The notes beneath the pieces are model-generated. The model was not told the DNA's origin and ran no database searches. It was given only the letters and a program-made list of their open reading frames with translations. The position numbers and the translations under genes were made by a program. From UBA2093 sp044340485 (GTDB lineage: Bacteria > Actinomycetota > Acidimicrobiia > Acidimicrobiales > Ilumatobacteraceae): a DNA stretch of 39,156 bases. Positions 14,637-22,877 of the stretch are shown piece after piece; position 1 is the first letter of the stretch, and each line of letters starts with the position of its first letter. Location: NCBI GenBank assembly GCA_044340485.1, contig JBIITN010000018.1, positions 1 to 39,156 of the forward strand, written 5' to 3'.

Positions 14637-16472
14637 GTGAGTTCATATGAAAAATCCGTTGTGTCACCAATTTTGGGAACTGTCTTTCGTGTCAATGTGT
14701 CTGTCGGCGACACGGTGAATTCAACAACGGAAATAGTGATTCTTGAATCAATGAAAATGGAACATCCAGTTGAGGCCGGTGTTGAAGGAACAATTTCTAA
14801 AATTTTTGTTTCGCCGAGCGATACTGTTGCAACCGGTCAACCACTGGTTGTAATCACACCTGGCGCGGTGAAAGTCGACGATGAAGCAGACACAAGTACT
14901 CACGCAGTAACCAACGAGCGTGCAGATCTAGCAGAATATCGACGGCGCCGTGCATTAACTCTCGATGAAGCGCGGCCTGATGCAGTCGACAAACGTCACG
15001 CAAAAGGACAGCGCACAGCGCGCGAAAACATCAGTGACCTGATTGATGAAGGATCTTTCGTTGAGTACGGCGCATTTGCAATCGCAGCACAACGTCAACG
15101 TCGCTCGATGGAAGATCTCATCGCACGCACACCCGGTGATGGAACTGTTGGCGGACTAGCCACCATCAATGCTGATCTATTTGGGCCAGAAGGGGCACGT
15201 TGCGCCGTGATGTCATACGACTACATGGTTCTTGCCGGAACACAAGGTTTCCTAAATCACAGGAAAAAAGATCGGCTGTTCACAATTGCCGAGAGCCGTC
15301 AACTGCCTGTTGTTGTATTTGCCGAAGGTGGTGGTGGTCGACCCGGCGACACTGATGCGCCGGGAGTTGCACAGCTTGATTGTCTGGCATTTGGATATTT
15401 TGCTGAGTTGTCAGGTCTCGTACCACTTATTGGAATAGTGAGCGGATATTGCTTCGCAGGCAACGCAGCACTCTTGGGAATGTGTGACGTAATCATCGCA
15501 ACGGAGAACACCAACCTCGGTATGGCTGGTCCGGCGATGATTGAAGGCGGCGGCTTAGGAAAAGTAGACCCCACATCAATCGGACCCATCGACGTACAAA
15601 CAGAAAATGGCGTTGTCGACATTCGAGTGCGTGATGAGGAAGAAGCAGTTGCAGCGGCAAAGAAATATCTCTCGTATTTTCAGGGTTCCGTATCGACGTG
15701 GACCCGCGAACCAGACGAAGCTTTGCGACCATTGGTTCCCGAGCAACGTACTCGCGTATACGACACGCGCACAGTCGTTGAAACCTTGGCAGATCACGAT
15801 TCAATGCTTGAACTTCGCCCCACCTTTGGCATCGGCATACTGACAGCCTTCATCCGTATTGAAGGTAAACCTTTCGGCATTATCGCAAACAACCCAGCGC
15901 ATCTCGGTGGTGCAATTGATTCTGATGCCGCAGATAAGGCAGCTCGCTTTATCCAACTGTGCGATGCGTTCGACATTCCACTCATCAGTCTGTGCGACAC
16001 TCCAGGATTCATGGTCGGGCCAGAAGCTGAGACGACAGCACAAGTGCGTCACTTTTCACGCATGTTTGTGACAGGTGCGAGCACAACGATCCCGTGGATT
16101 GTCATCGTCTTGCGAAAGGGATACGGCCTAGGCGCCCAAGCAATGACCCGCGGAAGTTTTCATGCTCCTGACATGACTGTGGCGTGGCCAACGGGAGAGT
16201 TTGGGGGCATGGGTTTAGAAGGCGCAGTGCGTCTGGGATTCCGCAAAGAATTAGAGGCTGAAACCGATCCAAATAAACGCGCAGATCTTGAGGCCTACCT
16301 CATTGCCAAGGCATACGAACGCGGAAGCGCACTGAACATGGCCAGCCATGTCGAGATCGATGATGTCATTGATCCCGCTGACACGCGCCGGTACATCATG
16401 GCGGTGATTCGATCACAACCACCTCTGCCACCACGCACTGGTAAAAAGCGCCCAATGATTGATACGTGGTGA
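14637..16472 (+). CDS. Biotinyl-domain/acyl-CoA carboxyltransferase fusion
   Basis: 611 residues from GTG 14637. Residues 1-75 form a biotinyl carrier domain with the biotin-acceptor motif ESMKMEH (Lys40). Residues about 95-611 form a full carboxyltransferase: an N half with RQRTAREN-like entry (KGQRTARENISDLID), CFAGNAALLGMCDVI and GGGLGKVDP, and a C half with ANNPAHLGGAIDSDAADK, SLCDTPGFMVGPEAE and GYGLGAQAM. It would transfer CO2 from carboxybiotin to an acyl-CoA such as propionyl-, acetyl- or a methylcrotonyl-type CoA. The biotin carboxylase needed to load the biotin is not in this window. The carrier is usually fused to the carboxylase in actinobacteria, so this arrangement is less common. 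The divergent TetR gene probably regulates it. Confidence 0.93.
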   Translation: MSSYEKSVVSPILGTVFRVNVSVGDTVNSTTEIVILESMKMEHPVEAGVEGTISKIFVSPSDTVATGQPLVVITPGAVKVDDEADTSTHAVTNERADLAEYRRRRALTLDEARPDAVDKRHAKGQRTARENISDLIDEGSFVEYGAFAIAAQRQRRSMEDLIARTPGDGTVGGLATINADLFGPEGARCAVMSYDYMVLAGTQGFLNHRKKDRLFTIAESRQLPVVVFAEGGGGRPGDTDAPGVAQLDCLAFGYFAELSGLVPLIGIVSGYCFAGNAALLGMCDVIIATENTNLGMAGPAMIEGGGLGKVDPTSIGPIDVQTENGVVDIRVRDEEEAVAAAKKYLSYFQGSVSTWTREPDEALRPLVPEQRTRVYDTRTVVETLADHDSMLELRPTFGIGILTAFIRIEGKPFGIIANNPAHLGGAIDSDAADKAARFIQLCDAFDIPLISLCDTPGFMVGPEAETTAQVRHFSRMFVTGASTTIPWIVIVLRKGYGLGAQAMTRGSFHAPDMTVAWPTGEFGGMGLEGAVRLGFRKELEAETDPNKRADLEAYLIAKAYERGSALNMASHVEIDDVIDPADTRRYIMAVIRSQPPLPPRTGKKRPMIDTW

Positions 16473-16506
16473 CATCACGTAACACGAGGTATCTGAAAAG
16501 AAGTCC

Positions 16507-17040
16507 TTAGGACGACAGCGCGGCAAGACCCGCCTGAATCTGTTGTGCAGTGTCAGAGTCAGACACTGTTTCAACACCGTCAACAAGTGCCAATTTTTCG
16601 TGTAAGGCACCGACAGTCACCGCGCATACGACTGTGTTATCCAACAATTCAAGTAGATCTTTTGTGTGAGCGAGGCAATGGGTTCCGCTCGTAGGTCCGA
16701 CAGAACCCACGAACAAGGCGATCTTTTTTTGTCGCAGATGACCCTGGTTGTATGGTCGCGACATCCAATCCACCACGTTCTTCGTGGCAGCGGGAATGGT
16801 GTGGTTGTGTTCAGGGGTGACAAAGATGATGCCATCTGCCTCTTGCACTGCAGAACGCAACGCAGCGACCACTGCCGGAGGGTTCTCATCGTCGAGATCT
16901 TGGTTGTATAGCGGAACATCTGAAATATCGAACTGCACAATGTGAACGCCATTTGGCGCGAGCGCTGGCAATGCCTGTAAGAGCCGGGTATTCAACGAAG
17001 CTGCTCGCAAAGAGCCTGAAATAGCAAGGAACGTAGACAT
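16507..17040 (-). CDS. NAD(P)H-dependent FMN reductase
   Basis: 177 residues from ATG 17040. The N-terminal FMN-phosphate loop GSLRAASLNTRLL (9-21) and the later block PEHNHTIPAATKNVVDW are signatures of the NADPH-dependent FMN/quinone/azo reductase family with a flavodoxin fold. The final glycine-rich strand VGSVGPTSGTHCLAH is slightly unusual in its Cys-His. The product probably reduces FMN or quinones in the cytoplasm and could feed the LLM-type oxygenase elsewhere in the window, though they are far apart. The frame continues to 17178, but that would overlap the divergent menB 5' region, so the internal ATG is preferred. It is convergent with the carboxyltransferase gene. Confidence 0.9.
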   Translation of the reverse strand: MSTFLAISGSLRAASLNTRLLQALPALAPNGVHIVQFDISDVPLYNQDLDDENPPAVVAALRSAVQEADGIIFVTPEHNHTIPAATKNVVDWMSRPYNQGHLRQKKIALFVGSVGPTSGTHCLAHTKDLLELLDNTVVCAVTVGALHEKLALVDGVETVSDSDTAQQIQAGLAALSS

Positions 17041-17108
17041 AAGTACGTCACGGTATCGGCACAACTGATGCCCTAGCTCCCTGGCCCACGCGTGACCGCA
17101 CGTGAAAT

Positions 17109-18047
17109 ATGCCAAGACGACAGATGTCGTGGGACAATACGTACGTGAGCATTTCTCCTCTTTTCGACCCCACAGCATGGACTGAGGTCCCTGGATTCAC
17201 ATTCACCGACATCACCTACCATCGTGCCAAGGAACACGGCACGGTGCGTATTGCGTTTAACCGGCCTGAAGTTCGCAATGCGTTTCGACCACACACTGTC
17301 GATGAGTTGTACTCCGCCTTAGATCATGCGCGCATGTCAACAGATGTTGGATGTGTGTTACTCACAGGCAATGGACCATCACCAAAAGATGGTGGATGGG
17401 CATTTTGCAGCGGAGGCGACCAACGTATTCGTGGTCGTGACGGTTACAAATATGCAGAAGGTGAGACAGAAGAAACAATCGACAAGGGTCGTTCTGGTCG
17501 ATTGCACATCTTGGAGGTTCAACGCCTTATTCGGTTTATGCCAAAAGTGGTAATTTGCGTTGTCCCCGGCTGGGCTGCCGGTGGCGGACACAGTCTGCAC
17601 GTGGTGTCTGATCTCACTCTTGCAAGTCGTGAACATGCACGCTTCAAGCAAACTGATGCCGACGTTGCATCATTTGACGGCGGGTACGGCTCTGCATATC
17701 TTGCACGTCAAGTGGGACAAAAGTTTGCCCGTGAGATCTTTTTTCTAGGTGACGAATACAGCGCCGAAGACGCACACCGCATGGGAATGGTCAATGCGGT
17801 CGTGCCACATGACGATTTGGAAAAAGTTGCACTTGACTGGGGCCGCAAGATCAACAGTAAGAGTCCGACTGCTCAACGCATGTTGAAATTCTCTTTCAAC
17901 CTCATTGATGATGGACTGGTCGGACAACAAGTATTTGCCGGCGAAGCAACACGTCTTGCATACATGACGGATGAAGCGCAAGAAGGACGCACATCGTTTT
18001 TGGAAAAACGCGACCCTGACTGGTCTCACTACCCGTGGCTGTATTGA
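17109..18047 (+). CDS. menB: 1,4-dihydroxy-2-naphthoyl-CoA synthase
   Basis: 312 residues. The enzyme closes the second ring in menaquinone synthesis, converting o-succinylbenzoyl-CoA to dihydroxynaphthoyl-CoA. The sequence is unmistakable: TVRIAFNRPEVRNAFRPHT, the block DGGWAFCSGGDQ (94-105) with RIRGRDGY, then AGGGHSLHVV, RFKQTDADV and FDGGYGSAYLARQVGQ, ending FLEKRDPDWSHYPW. It is very close to the mycobacterial MenB and of equal length. The start is uncertain: ATG 17109, ATG 17124 or GTG 17145 (VSISPLFDP); the core begins after them. The stop overlaps the methyltransferase start by thirteen bases. No other men gene lies in the window. Confidence 0.96.
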   Translation: MPRRQMSWDNTYVSISPLFDPTAWTEVPGFTFTDITYHRAKEHGTVRIAFNRPEVRNAFRPHTVDELYSALDHARMSTDVGCVLLTGNGPSPKDGGWAFCSGGDQRIRGRDGYKYAEGETEETIDKGRSGRLHILEVQRLIRFMPKVVICVVPGWAAGGGHSLHVVSDLTLASREHARFKQTDADVASFDGGYGSAYLARQVGQKFAREIFFLGDEYSAEDAHRMGMVNAVVPHDDLEKVALDWGRKINSKSPTAQRMLKFSFNLIDDGLVGQQVFAGEATRLAYMTDEAQEGRTSFLEKRDPDWSHYPWLY

Positions 18048-18844
18048 TCGAGATCGATGATCCAAGCGATGATCGCTTGGATATGTTTCGATGGAGGGAG
18101 CGACAACTTGCAAGTAAGTCTCAACGAGTTGAAAAAATTGGTGCCGGGCTGTTTGTTGCTGAAGGTGACCTTGTTGTCGAACGCGCGCTAGCAACTGCAC
18201 ATATACCTGTTGCACTGTTGTGTTCCCCACGTCATGCTGACATCATTAAACGCACCGTTGCAGAGAACACTCCGGTGTATGTGGCATCGGCAAAAGTCCG
18301 ACAAGAAGTGACTGGCCTTGGTGTGCCACTGGAAGCAACCGGCGTTTTTCAACGCCCTGCACTCATTGACCCTCTCGAACTTCTTACACGCTGTGACCGA
18401 GTTGTGGTCCTTGAATCAATCGACAACCCCACCAACGTCGGAGCAATTGTGCGCTCGGCAGCTGCGCTTGGATGGGATGGAGTCTTGCTTGATTCCTCTA
18501 GCGCAGATCCGCTGGCGCGACGTGCGTTGCGAGTGTCAATGGGCTCGGCCTTATCACTGCCTTTTGCACGCGCTTTGCCGCATGAATCGCCAATAGACAT
18601 TGCCGCAACACATCACACCGTGTTTGCTCTCACCCCACGAGAAGACGCCATCGGTATCCGGACTCTCCCGACAACGCTCCCACATAGACGGGCGTTAGCG
18701 CTTGGCAGTGAGCGTGATGGCCTCAGCGAAACTGCGCTTGCTGCATCTACCCATCACGTACGAATTCCCATGCATCACAATATTGATTCGCTCAATGTGG
18801 GCGTCGCAGCAGCTATCGCCATGTATGAATTGGGGCCTCGTTAG
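18035..18844 (+). CDS. SpoU/TrmH family RNA 2'-O-methyltransferase
   Basis: 269 residues from GTG 18035. The three SPOUT motifs are present: DNPTNVGAIVRSA (130-142), SMGSALSLPF (168-177) and LALGSERDGLSE (221-232) followed by IPMHHNIDSLNVGVAAAIA. It makes a trefoil-knot, SAM-dependent methyltransferase that 2'-O-methylates rRNA or tRNA. The N-terminal 100 residues form the L30e-like substrate-binding domain (RVEKIGAGLFVAEGDLVVERAL). The exact target (23S rRNA G2251-like or a tRNA position) cannot be told. It overlaps menB by thirteen bases and ends two bases from the convergent haemoglobin gene. Confidence 0.93.
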   Translation: MAVLIEIDDPSDDRLDMFRWRERQLASKSQRVEKIGAGLFVAEGDLVVERALATAHIPVALLCSPRHADIIKRTVAENTPVYVASAKVRQEVTGLGVPLEATGVFQRPALIDPLELLTRCDRVVVLESIDNPTNVGAIVRSAAALGWDGVLLDSSSADPLARRALRVSMGSALSLPFARALPHESPIDIAATHHTVFALTPREDAIGIRTLPTTLPHRRALALGSERDGLSETALAASTHHVRIPMHHNIDSLNVGVAAAIAMYELGPR

Positions 18845-18846
18845 TG

Positions 18847-19233
18847 TCACTGATTGCGGAGATGTTCCGCGGCGTTCACCACGTAACCGACCAATTCGTC
18901 GCGTACATCGGTTTGAATTTCTGTTGGAAGTTCGGCAATGGTCGTATCGATAGCGGACACCATGTGCAAGAGCCAATGATCGCGTTCTTTTTCGCCAATC
19001 ACATACGGGAAGTGGCGCATCCGCAAGCGAGGATGACCGCGCTCTTGCATGTACGTGTCAGGACCGCCGAAGTATTGCATCAGAAATAGTGCAAGCCGAT
19101 GACGGGCGCCGACGGTGTTGCTCCCCTCTGGATACAACGGAAAAAGCACACGGTCGTTCTCGACACCGTCATAAAAACGATCCACGAGATCGACGAAAAA
19201 CTTCTCTCCGCCAACAACGTCAAACAGCATCAC
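18847..19233 (-). CDS. glbO: Group II truncated haemoglobin (trHbO type)
   Basis: 128 residues from GTG 19233; an ATG at 19230 is an alternative. The globin is recognised by VVGGEKFFVDLVDRFYDGV, then FPLYPEGSN, LFLMQYFGGPDTYMQERGHP and RLRMRHFPY. The B10 Tyr is residue 21, the proximal F8 His is residue 74 and the G8 Trp is residue 87, all in their expected places for group II. The protein binds haem in the cytoplasm and is linked in mycobacteria to oxygen, NO or peroxide chemistry. It lies on the same strand as the crotonase, whose stop is 17 bases upstream of its start. Confidence 0.95.
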   Translation of the reverse strand: MMLFDVVGGEKFFVDLVDRFYDGVENDRVLFPLYPEGSNTVGARHRLALFLMQYFGGPDTYMQERGHPRLRMRHFPYVIGEKERDHWLLHMVSAIDTTIAELPTEIQTDVRDELVGYVVNAAEHLRNQ

Positions 19234-19250
19234 AATATGGGCGAGTCGAA

Positions 19251-20111
19251 CTAGTGGAACTCGGGTTCAACCCAATCAGGGAAGATATCGGGGATACCAT
19301 CACTGACTTTGTCGGGATATACAGCAGGGCGCTTTTCCAGAAAGCTCACGACTCCTTCTTTCGAGTCGTTACTGCGACCACGTTCCATGATTCCGCGTGA
19401 ATCAACACGGTGCGCTTCCATCGGATGAGATGCACCCATCATGCGCCACAACATCAACCGCGAAGTTGCTACCGACACTGGAGAAGTGTTATCTGAAATT
19501 TCTTTTGCAATCGCGCGTGCTGTGGGCAATAAGTCATCGGGAGCATGGATACTTCGAATAAGACCGCCATCAAGTGCTTCTTGAGCCGAAAATACACGAC
19601 CTGTGTATACCCACTCTGCTGCTTGTGAGATTCCCACCAGGCGAGGCAAAAACCATGATGAACATGCTTCTGGAACGATGCCACGCTTGGCAAATACGAA
19701 ACCAAATTTTGCTGCATCCGAGGCAATACGAATGTCCATTGGCAAGGTCATGGTGACGCCAACACCAACGGCTGCACCATTGATTGCGCCAATTACCGGC
19801 TTCACACTACGGAAGATGCGCAGTGTGAGAAGTCCTCCACCATCGCGAACTACTCCCCGATTATCAGACACGTCACTGCCGCCTTTTGCAAATGTGCTCG
19901 CACCCGATGACAAATCTGCTCCGGCGCAAAACCCACGGCCAGATCCAGTGATGATCACCGCGTGCACATCGTCATCAGCATCAGTTCGATCGAACGCGTC
20001 GATGAGTTCATTCATCATTGTTCCTGTAAACGCATTGAGTTTGTCAGGACGATAAAGGGTGATTGTGGCGATGTGATCGCTGACGTCGTATTGGATTTCG
20101 GAATAAGTCAC
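19251..20111 (-). CDS. Enoyl-CoA hydratase/isomerase (crotonase) family protein
   Basis: 286 residues from GTG 20111. ITLYRPDKLNAFTGTMMNEL is the crotonase start and SGRGFCAGADLSSG the first oxyanion-hole block. GAAVGVGVTMTLPMDIRIA and FAKRGIVPEACSSWFLP bracket the active site, with Glu in the usual catalytic region of PEACS. FLEKRPAVYPDKVSDGI is the C-terminal tail. It probably hydrates or isomerises an enoyl-CoA in a fatty-acid breakdown route, but this superfamily is versatile. It precedes the haemoglobin gene on the same strand. The 17 bases separating it from ftsX hold no clear terminator. Confidence 0.9.
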   Translation of the reverse strand: MTYSEIQYDVSDHIATITLYRPDKLNAFTGTMMNELIDAFDRTDADDDVHAVIITGSGRGFCAGADLSSGASTFAKGGSDVSDNRGVVRDGGGLLTLRIFRSVKPVIGAINGAAVGVGVTMTLPMDIRIASDAAKFGFVFAKRGIVPEACSSWFLPRLVGISQAAEWVYTGRVFSAQEALDGGLIRSIHAPDDLLPTARAIAKEISDNTSPVSVATSRLMLWRMMGASHPMEAHRVDSRGIMERGRSNDSKEGVVSFLEKRPAVYPDKVSDGIPDIFPDWVEPEFH

Positions 20112-20128
20112 CTAAATGACATTACTCA

Positions 20129-21034
20129 CTAGACGTCGAGGAACTTCGAGGCTGCCACTCCAGAACCAATCGCCCCCGCCAAGGCGCCAACTACGACAAG
20201 CGCAATCATCACGCCATTTACATAACTGCCAGGAACAACTAGTGAACTCACCCCAGTGCCGGGTTTGAAGCCCGCGACACCCGAGGTCCACGCTTCATTG
20301 AGCCCCCACAAGCCCACGCACGACACCACTGCACCAAGCAGGCCTTGCACAAGTCCCTCGAGCATGAAAGGGACCCGAATAAACCAGTTGGTGGCACCGA
20401 CGAGTTTCATCACCTCAATCTCACGTCGTCGCGCAAACATTGCAGTGCGAATGGTGTTCCAAATAAGCACAACGGCCACAGCGAGCAACACCAGCGACAT
20501 AGCAATGGTGACAACTCGGACAAATTGCGACAACGTGGAGATCACCTCAAACTCATCTTCTGCAAGCGACACAGCTTGCACTCCGGGGAGCTGTTGATAT
20601 TGATCGGCAAGGTTTCGCACCAGCACAGTATCGGTAGTGATGGGAACGACCTTGAACTGCGAAGGAACCGTCTCAACGGTCAACAAGCTCAACGTGGTGG
20701 GATCATTTGCAAATACTCGCTTCGCCTCGTCAAAGCTGGCCGACTGATCTAAGTAGACCAACTTCTCAACGTTGATGACATTGGGTTGCGATCGAAGGCT
20801 CTCTTCGATGAATTTGATTTGTTCATCTTCGGCGTCGGGGCGAACAAAGACAATCATGCCCACGTCTCCGCGCCACTGCACAAGCAGATTGTCAAAAGCA
20901 CGCTGAATAAGGAATGTGGTGCCCACTAACAGCAACGACACCGCAGAGGTCAAAATGGCCGCCAGCGACAGCGTCATGTTGCGTTTGAAACTCGCAAAAG
21001 TTTCCCGCAATGCATAAGAAACACGTTGAAACAT
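20129..21034 (-). CDS. ftsX: Cell division protein FtsX
   Basis: 301 residues with four membrane segments (about 22-44, 172-198, 222-246, 273-295). A large extracytoplasmic loop (about 45-170) contains DVGMIVFVRPDAEDEQIKFI and LPGVQAVSLAEDEFEV. With FtsE it forms the ABC-type complex that activates peptidoglycan hydrolases at the septum; it is not a transporter. The C-terminal helices carry the usual FtsX (MacB-like) MKLVGATNWFIRVPFMLEGL pattern. Its start shares one base with the FtsE stop (TAATG), so the two are translationally coupled. Confidence 0.96.
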   Translation of the reverse strand: MFQRVSYALRETFASFKRNMTLSLAAILTSAVSLLLVGTTFLIQRAFDNLLVQWRGDVGMIVFVRPDAEDEQIKFIEESLRSQPNVINVEKLVYLDQSASFDEAKRVFANDPTTLSLLTVETVPSQFKVVPITTDTVLVRNLADQYQQLPGVQAVSLAEDEFEVISTLSQFVRVVTIAMSLVLLAVAVVLIWNTIRTAMFARRREIEVMKLVGATNWFIRVPFMLEGLVQGLLGAVVSCVGLWGLNEAWTSGVAGFKPGTGVSSLVVPGSYVNGVMIALVVVGALAGAIGSGVAASKFLDV

Positions 21035-21711
21035 TATTGGTACACTCCGCGTTCTTGATCGCGCACAACAACACCACGGTCTAACTGAATAACACGACGG
21101 CGCATGGCATTCACCACACGATGGTCATGAGTGGCCATCACAACGGTGGTACCAAAACGATTAATGGAATCAAGCAGTGACATGATGCCTTCACCTGTTG
21201 CCGGATCTAAGTTTCCGGTTGGTTCGTCGGCGAGCAAAATCACTGGTCGGTTGACGAATGCGCGCGCAATAGACACACGTTGTTGCTCGCCACCCGACAA
21301 CTGATTGGGAAAACGATCTTCTTTGCCCGCTAGACCAACTAAGTCGAGAACCTGGGGAACCTGTTGGTTGATCACGTGGCGTGGTTTTCCAATTACTTCT
21401 AGAGCGAATGCCACATTTTCAAACACCGTCTTATTCGACAACAATTTGTAATCCTGAAACACGTTGCCCATAGTGCGACGCAAATACGGAATGCGACTTT
21501 CAGCTAATTCATTAATGTTGGCGCCCGCCACCCACACAGCTCCGCGCTCGGGGCGTTCTTGGCGGTTCATGAGACGAAGCAGTGTTGACTTGCCGCTTCC
21601 TGACGGACCGACGAGGAACACAAACTCACCCTTGGGAATGTCGAACGACACATCCCGCAAGGCCGTGGTCTCATTGCTGTACGCCTTCGTGACATTTTCT
21701 AAACGAATCAT
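21034..21711 (-). CDS. ftsE: Cell division ATP-binding protein FtsE
   Basis: 225 residues. Walker A GPSGSGKST (35-43), Q-loop VFQDYKLL, signature LSGGEQQ (138-144) and Walker B LLADEPTGNL (159-168) are intact. The VFQDYKLL segment with a Tyr-Lys after the Q-loop is typical of FtsE. It drives FtsX to control septal cell-wall hydrolysis. It is upstream of and coupled to ftsX. prfB lies 41 bases upstream on the same strand, the order commonly seen in actinobacteria (prfB-ftsE-ftsX). Confidence 0.96.
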   Translation of the reverse strand: MIRLENVTKAYSNETTALRDVSFDIPKGEFVFLVGPSGSGKSTLLRLMNRQERPERGAVWVAGANINELAESRIPYLRRTMGNVFQDYKLLSNKTVFENVAFALEVIGKPRHVINQQVPQVLDLVGLAGKEDRFPNQLSGGEQQRVSIARAFVNRPVILLADEPTGNLDPATGEGIMSLLDSINRFGTTVVMATHDHRVVNAMRRRVIQLDRGVVVRDQERGVYQ

Positions 21712-21752
21712 GGGACGTGGGCAACTTATCAGTGACGAATGGTCAACATCGG

Positions 21753-22859
21753 TCAGTTCGTACCTTCCGTGGCACGCCTCCAGCGCAAGAACCCTTCCAT
21801 AAAGGCGTCGAGGTCCCCGTCAAGGACTGCTGTCACATTGCCCGATTCCACTTCAGTGCGGAGATCTTTCACCATTTGATACGGCTGCATCACATATGAA
21901 CGAATCTGACTTCCCCACCCAATCTGAGCAGGTTTGCCGGCAATTCGATCACGTTCGGCCTGATGTTCTTCTTCAAGACGAGCAGCGACCATCGCCTTCA
22001 AACGATTCATGGCCTTCTCTCGGTTTTGTAACTGACTACGTTCTTCCTGGCTGCTTGCTACAAGTCCCGTTGGTTCATGTATGAGTCGAACAGCAGATGA
22101 GGTTTTGTTCACATGCTGACCGCCGGCACCTGAAGCACGAAACACTTCCATGCGTAAGTCGCTTTCATTTATGTCAACTTCCGGTGCTTCCATCACTGGC
22201 CACACTTGAACGAGAGCAAAGCTTGTTTGTCGACGTCCTTGATTATCGAAGGGACTAATTCGCACGAGTCGATGAGTGCCTCGTTCAGAGGTCATCAAGC
22301 CGTAGGAATAACGGCCTTTGATAGTGAATTCGGCAGACAAAATGCCCGCTTCAGTGCCCTGACTTACATCGTCGAGTTCGAACGTAAACCCCCGACGCTC
22401 GGCCCAACGTTGATACATACGCAGCAACACTTCGGCCCAGTCCTGGGCATCAACACCACCGTCTTTTGCGTTGATCTGCACAATGCAATCTACTTCGTCG
22501 TGTTCACCGGTGAACATGCTGCGCAGTTCAACCAAAGACAGCATTGTGGTGATTTGTGTGATGCTCGATTGAATCTCATCTTCTTGTGATGCATCGTCTA
22601 CCTCGCGAGCGAGTTCGTGAAGAACTTCCACGTCTTCAAGGAGAGATCGAAGTTTGTTGTATTCGTCGATATCTGATTTGATGTTTGCGTATTCGGCATT
22701 AACTTTCTTGGCTAAATCTTGGTCGTCCCACAAATCAGGTCGCGATACTTCCTTTTCTACCTCTACGAGGCGCTCAGTGAGAGAGTCAATGCGCAGGTAT
22801 TTCCTCGCCTCAACAAGACGGCCAGACAGTTCCCGAAGGTCGCTAGTGAAATCACGCAT
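21753..22859 (-). CDS. prfB: Peptide chain release factor 2
   Basis: 368 residues. The RF2 stop-recognition tripeptide SPF is at 202-204 and the catalytic GGQ at 246-248 (GAGGQHVNKTSS). The protein ends translation at UGA and UAA. The frame is continuous from the ATG, with no sign of the programmed frameshift found in E. coli prfB near codon 25, so it is presumably not autoregulated this way. It starts 18 bases after the secA stop and leads into ftsE-ftsX. The usual length is about 365-370 residues. Confidence 0.96.
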   Translation of the reverse strand: MRDFTSDLRELSGRLVEARKYLRIDSLTERLVEVEKEVSRPDLWDDQDLAKKVNAEYANIKSDIDEYNKLRSLLEDVEVLHELAREVDDASQEDEIQSSITQITTMLSLVELRSMFTGEHDEVDCIVQINAKDGGVDAQDWAEVLLRMYQRWAERRGFTFELDDVSQGTEAGILSAEFTIKGRYSYGLMTSERGTHRLVRISPFDNQGRRQTSFALVQVWPVMEAPEVDINESDLRMEVFRASGAGGQHVNKTSSAVRLIHEPTGLVASSQEERSQLQNREKAMNRLKAMVAARLEEEHQAERDRIAGKPAQIGWGSQIRSYVMQPYQMVKDLRTEVESGNVTAVLDGDLDAFMEGFLRWRRATEGTN

Positions 22860-22877
22860 GAGATAAACCGAAATGCA

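Noticed and set aside
16507..17178. Longer version of the FMN reductase
   Set aside because: It would overlap the divergent menB start region, and the family begins at the internal ATG.
21753..22859. Programmed frameshift in prfB
   Set aside because: The reading frame is continuous from the ATG, with no in-frame early stop.
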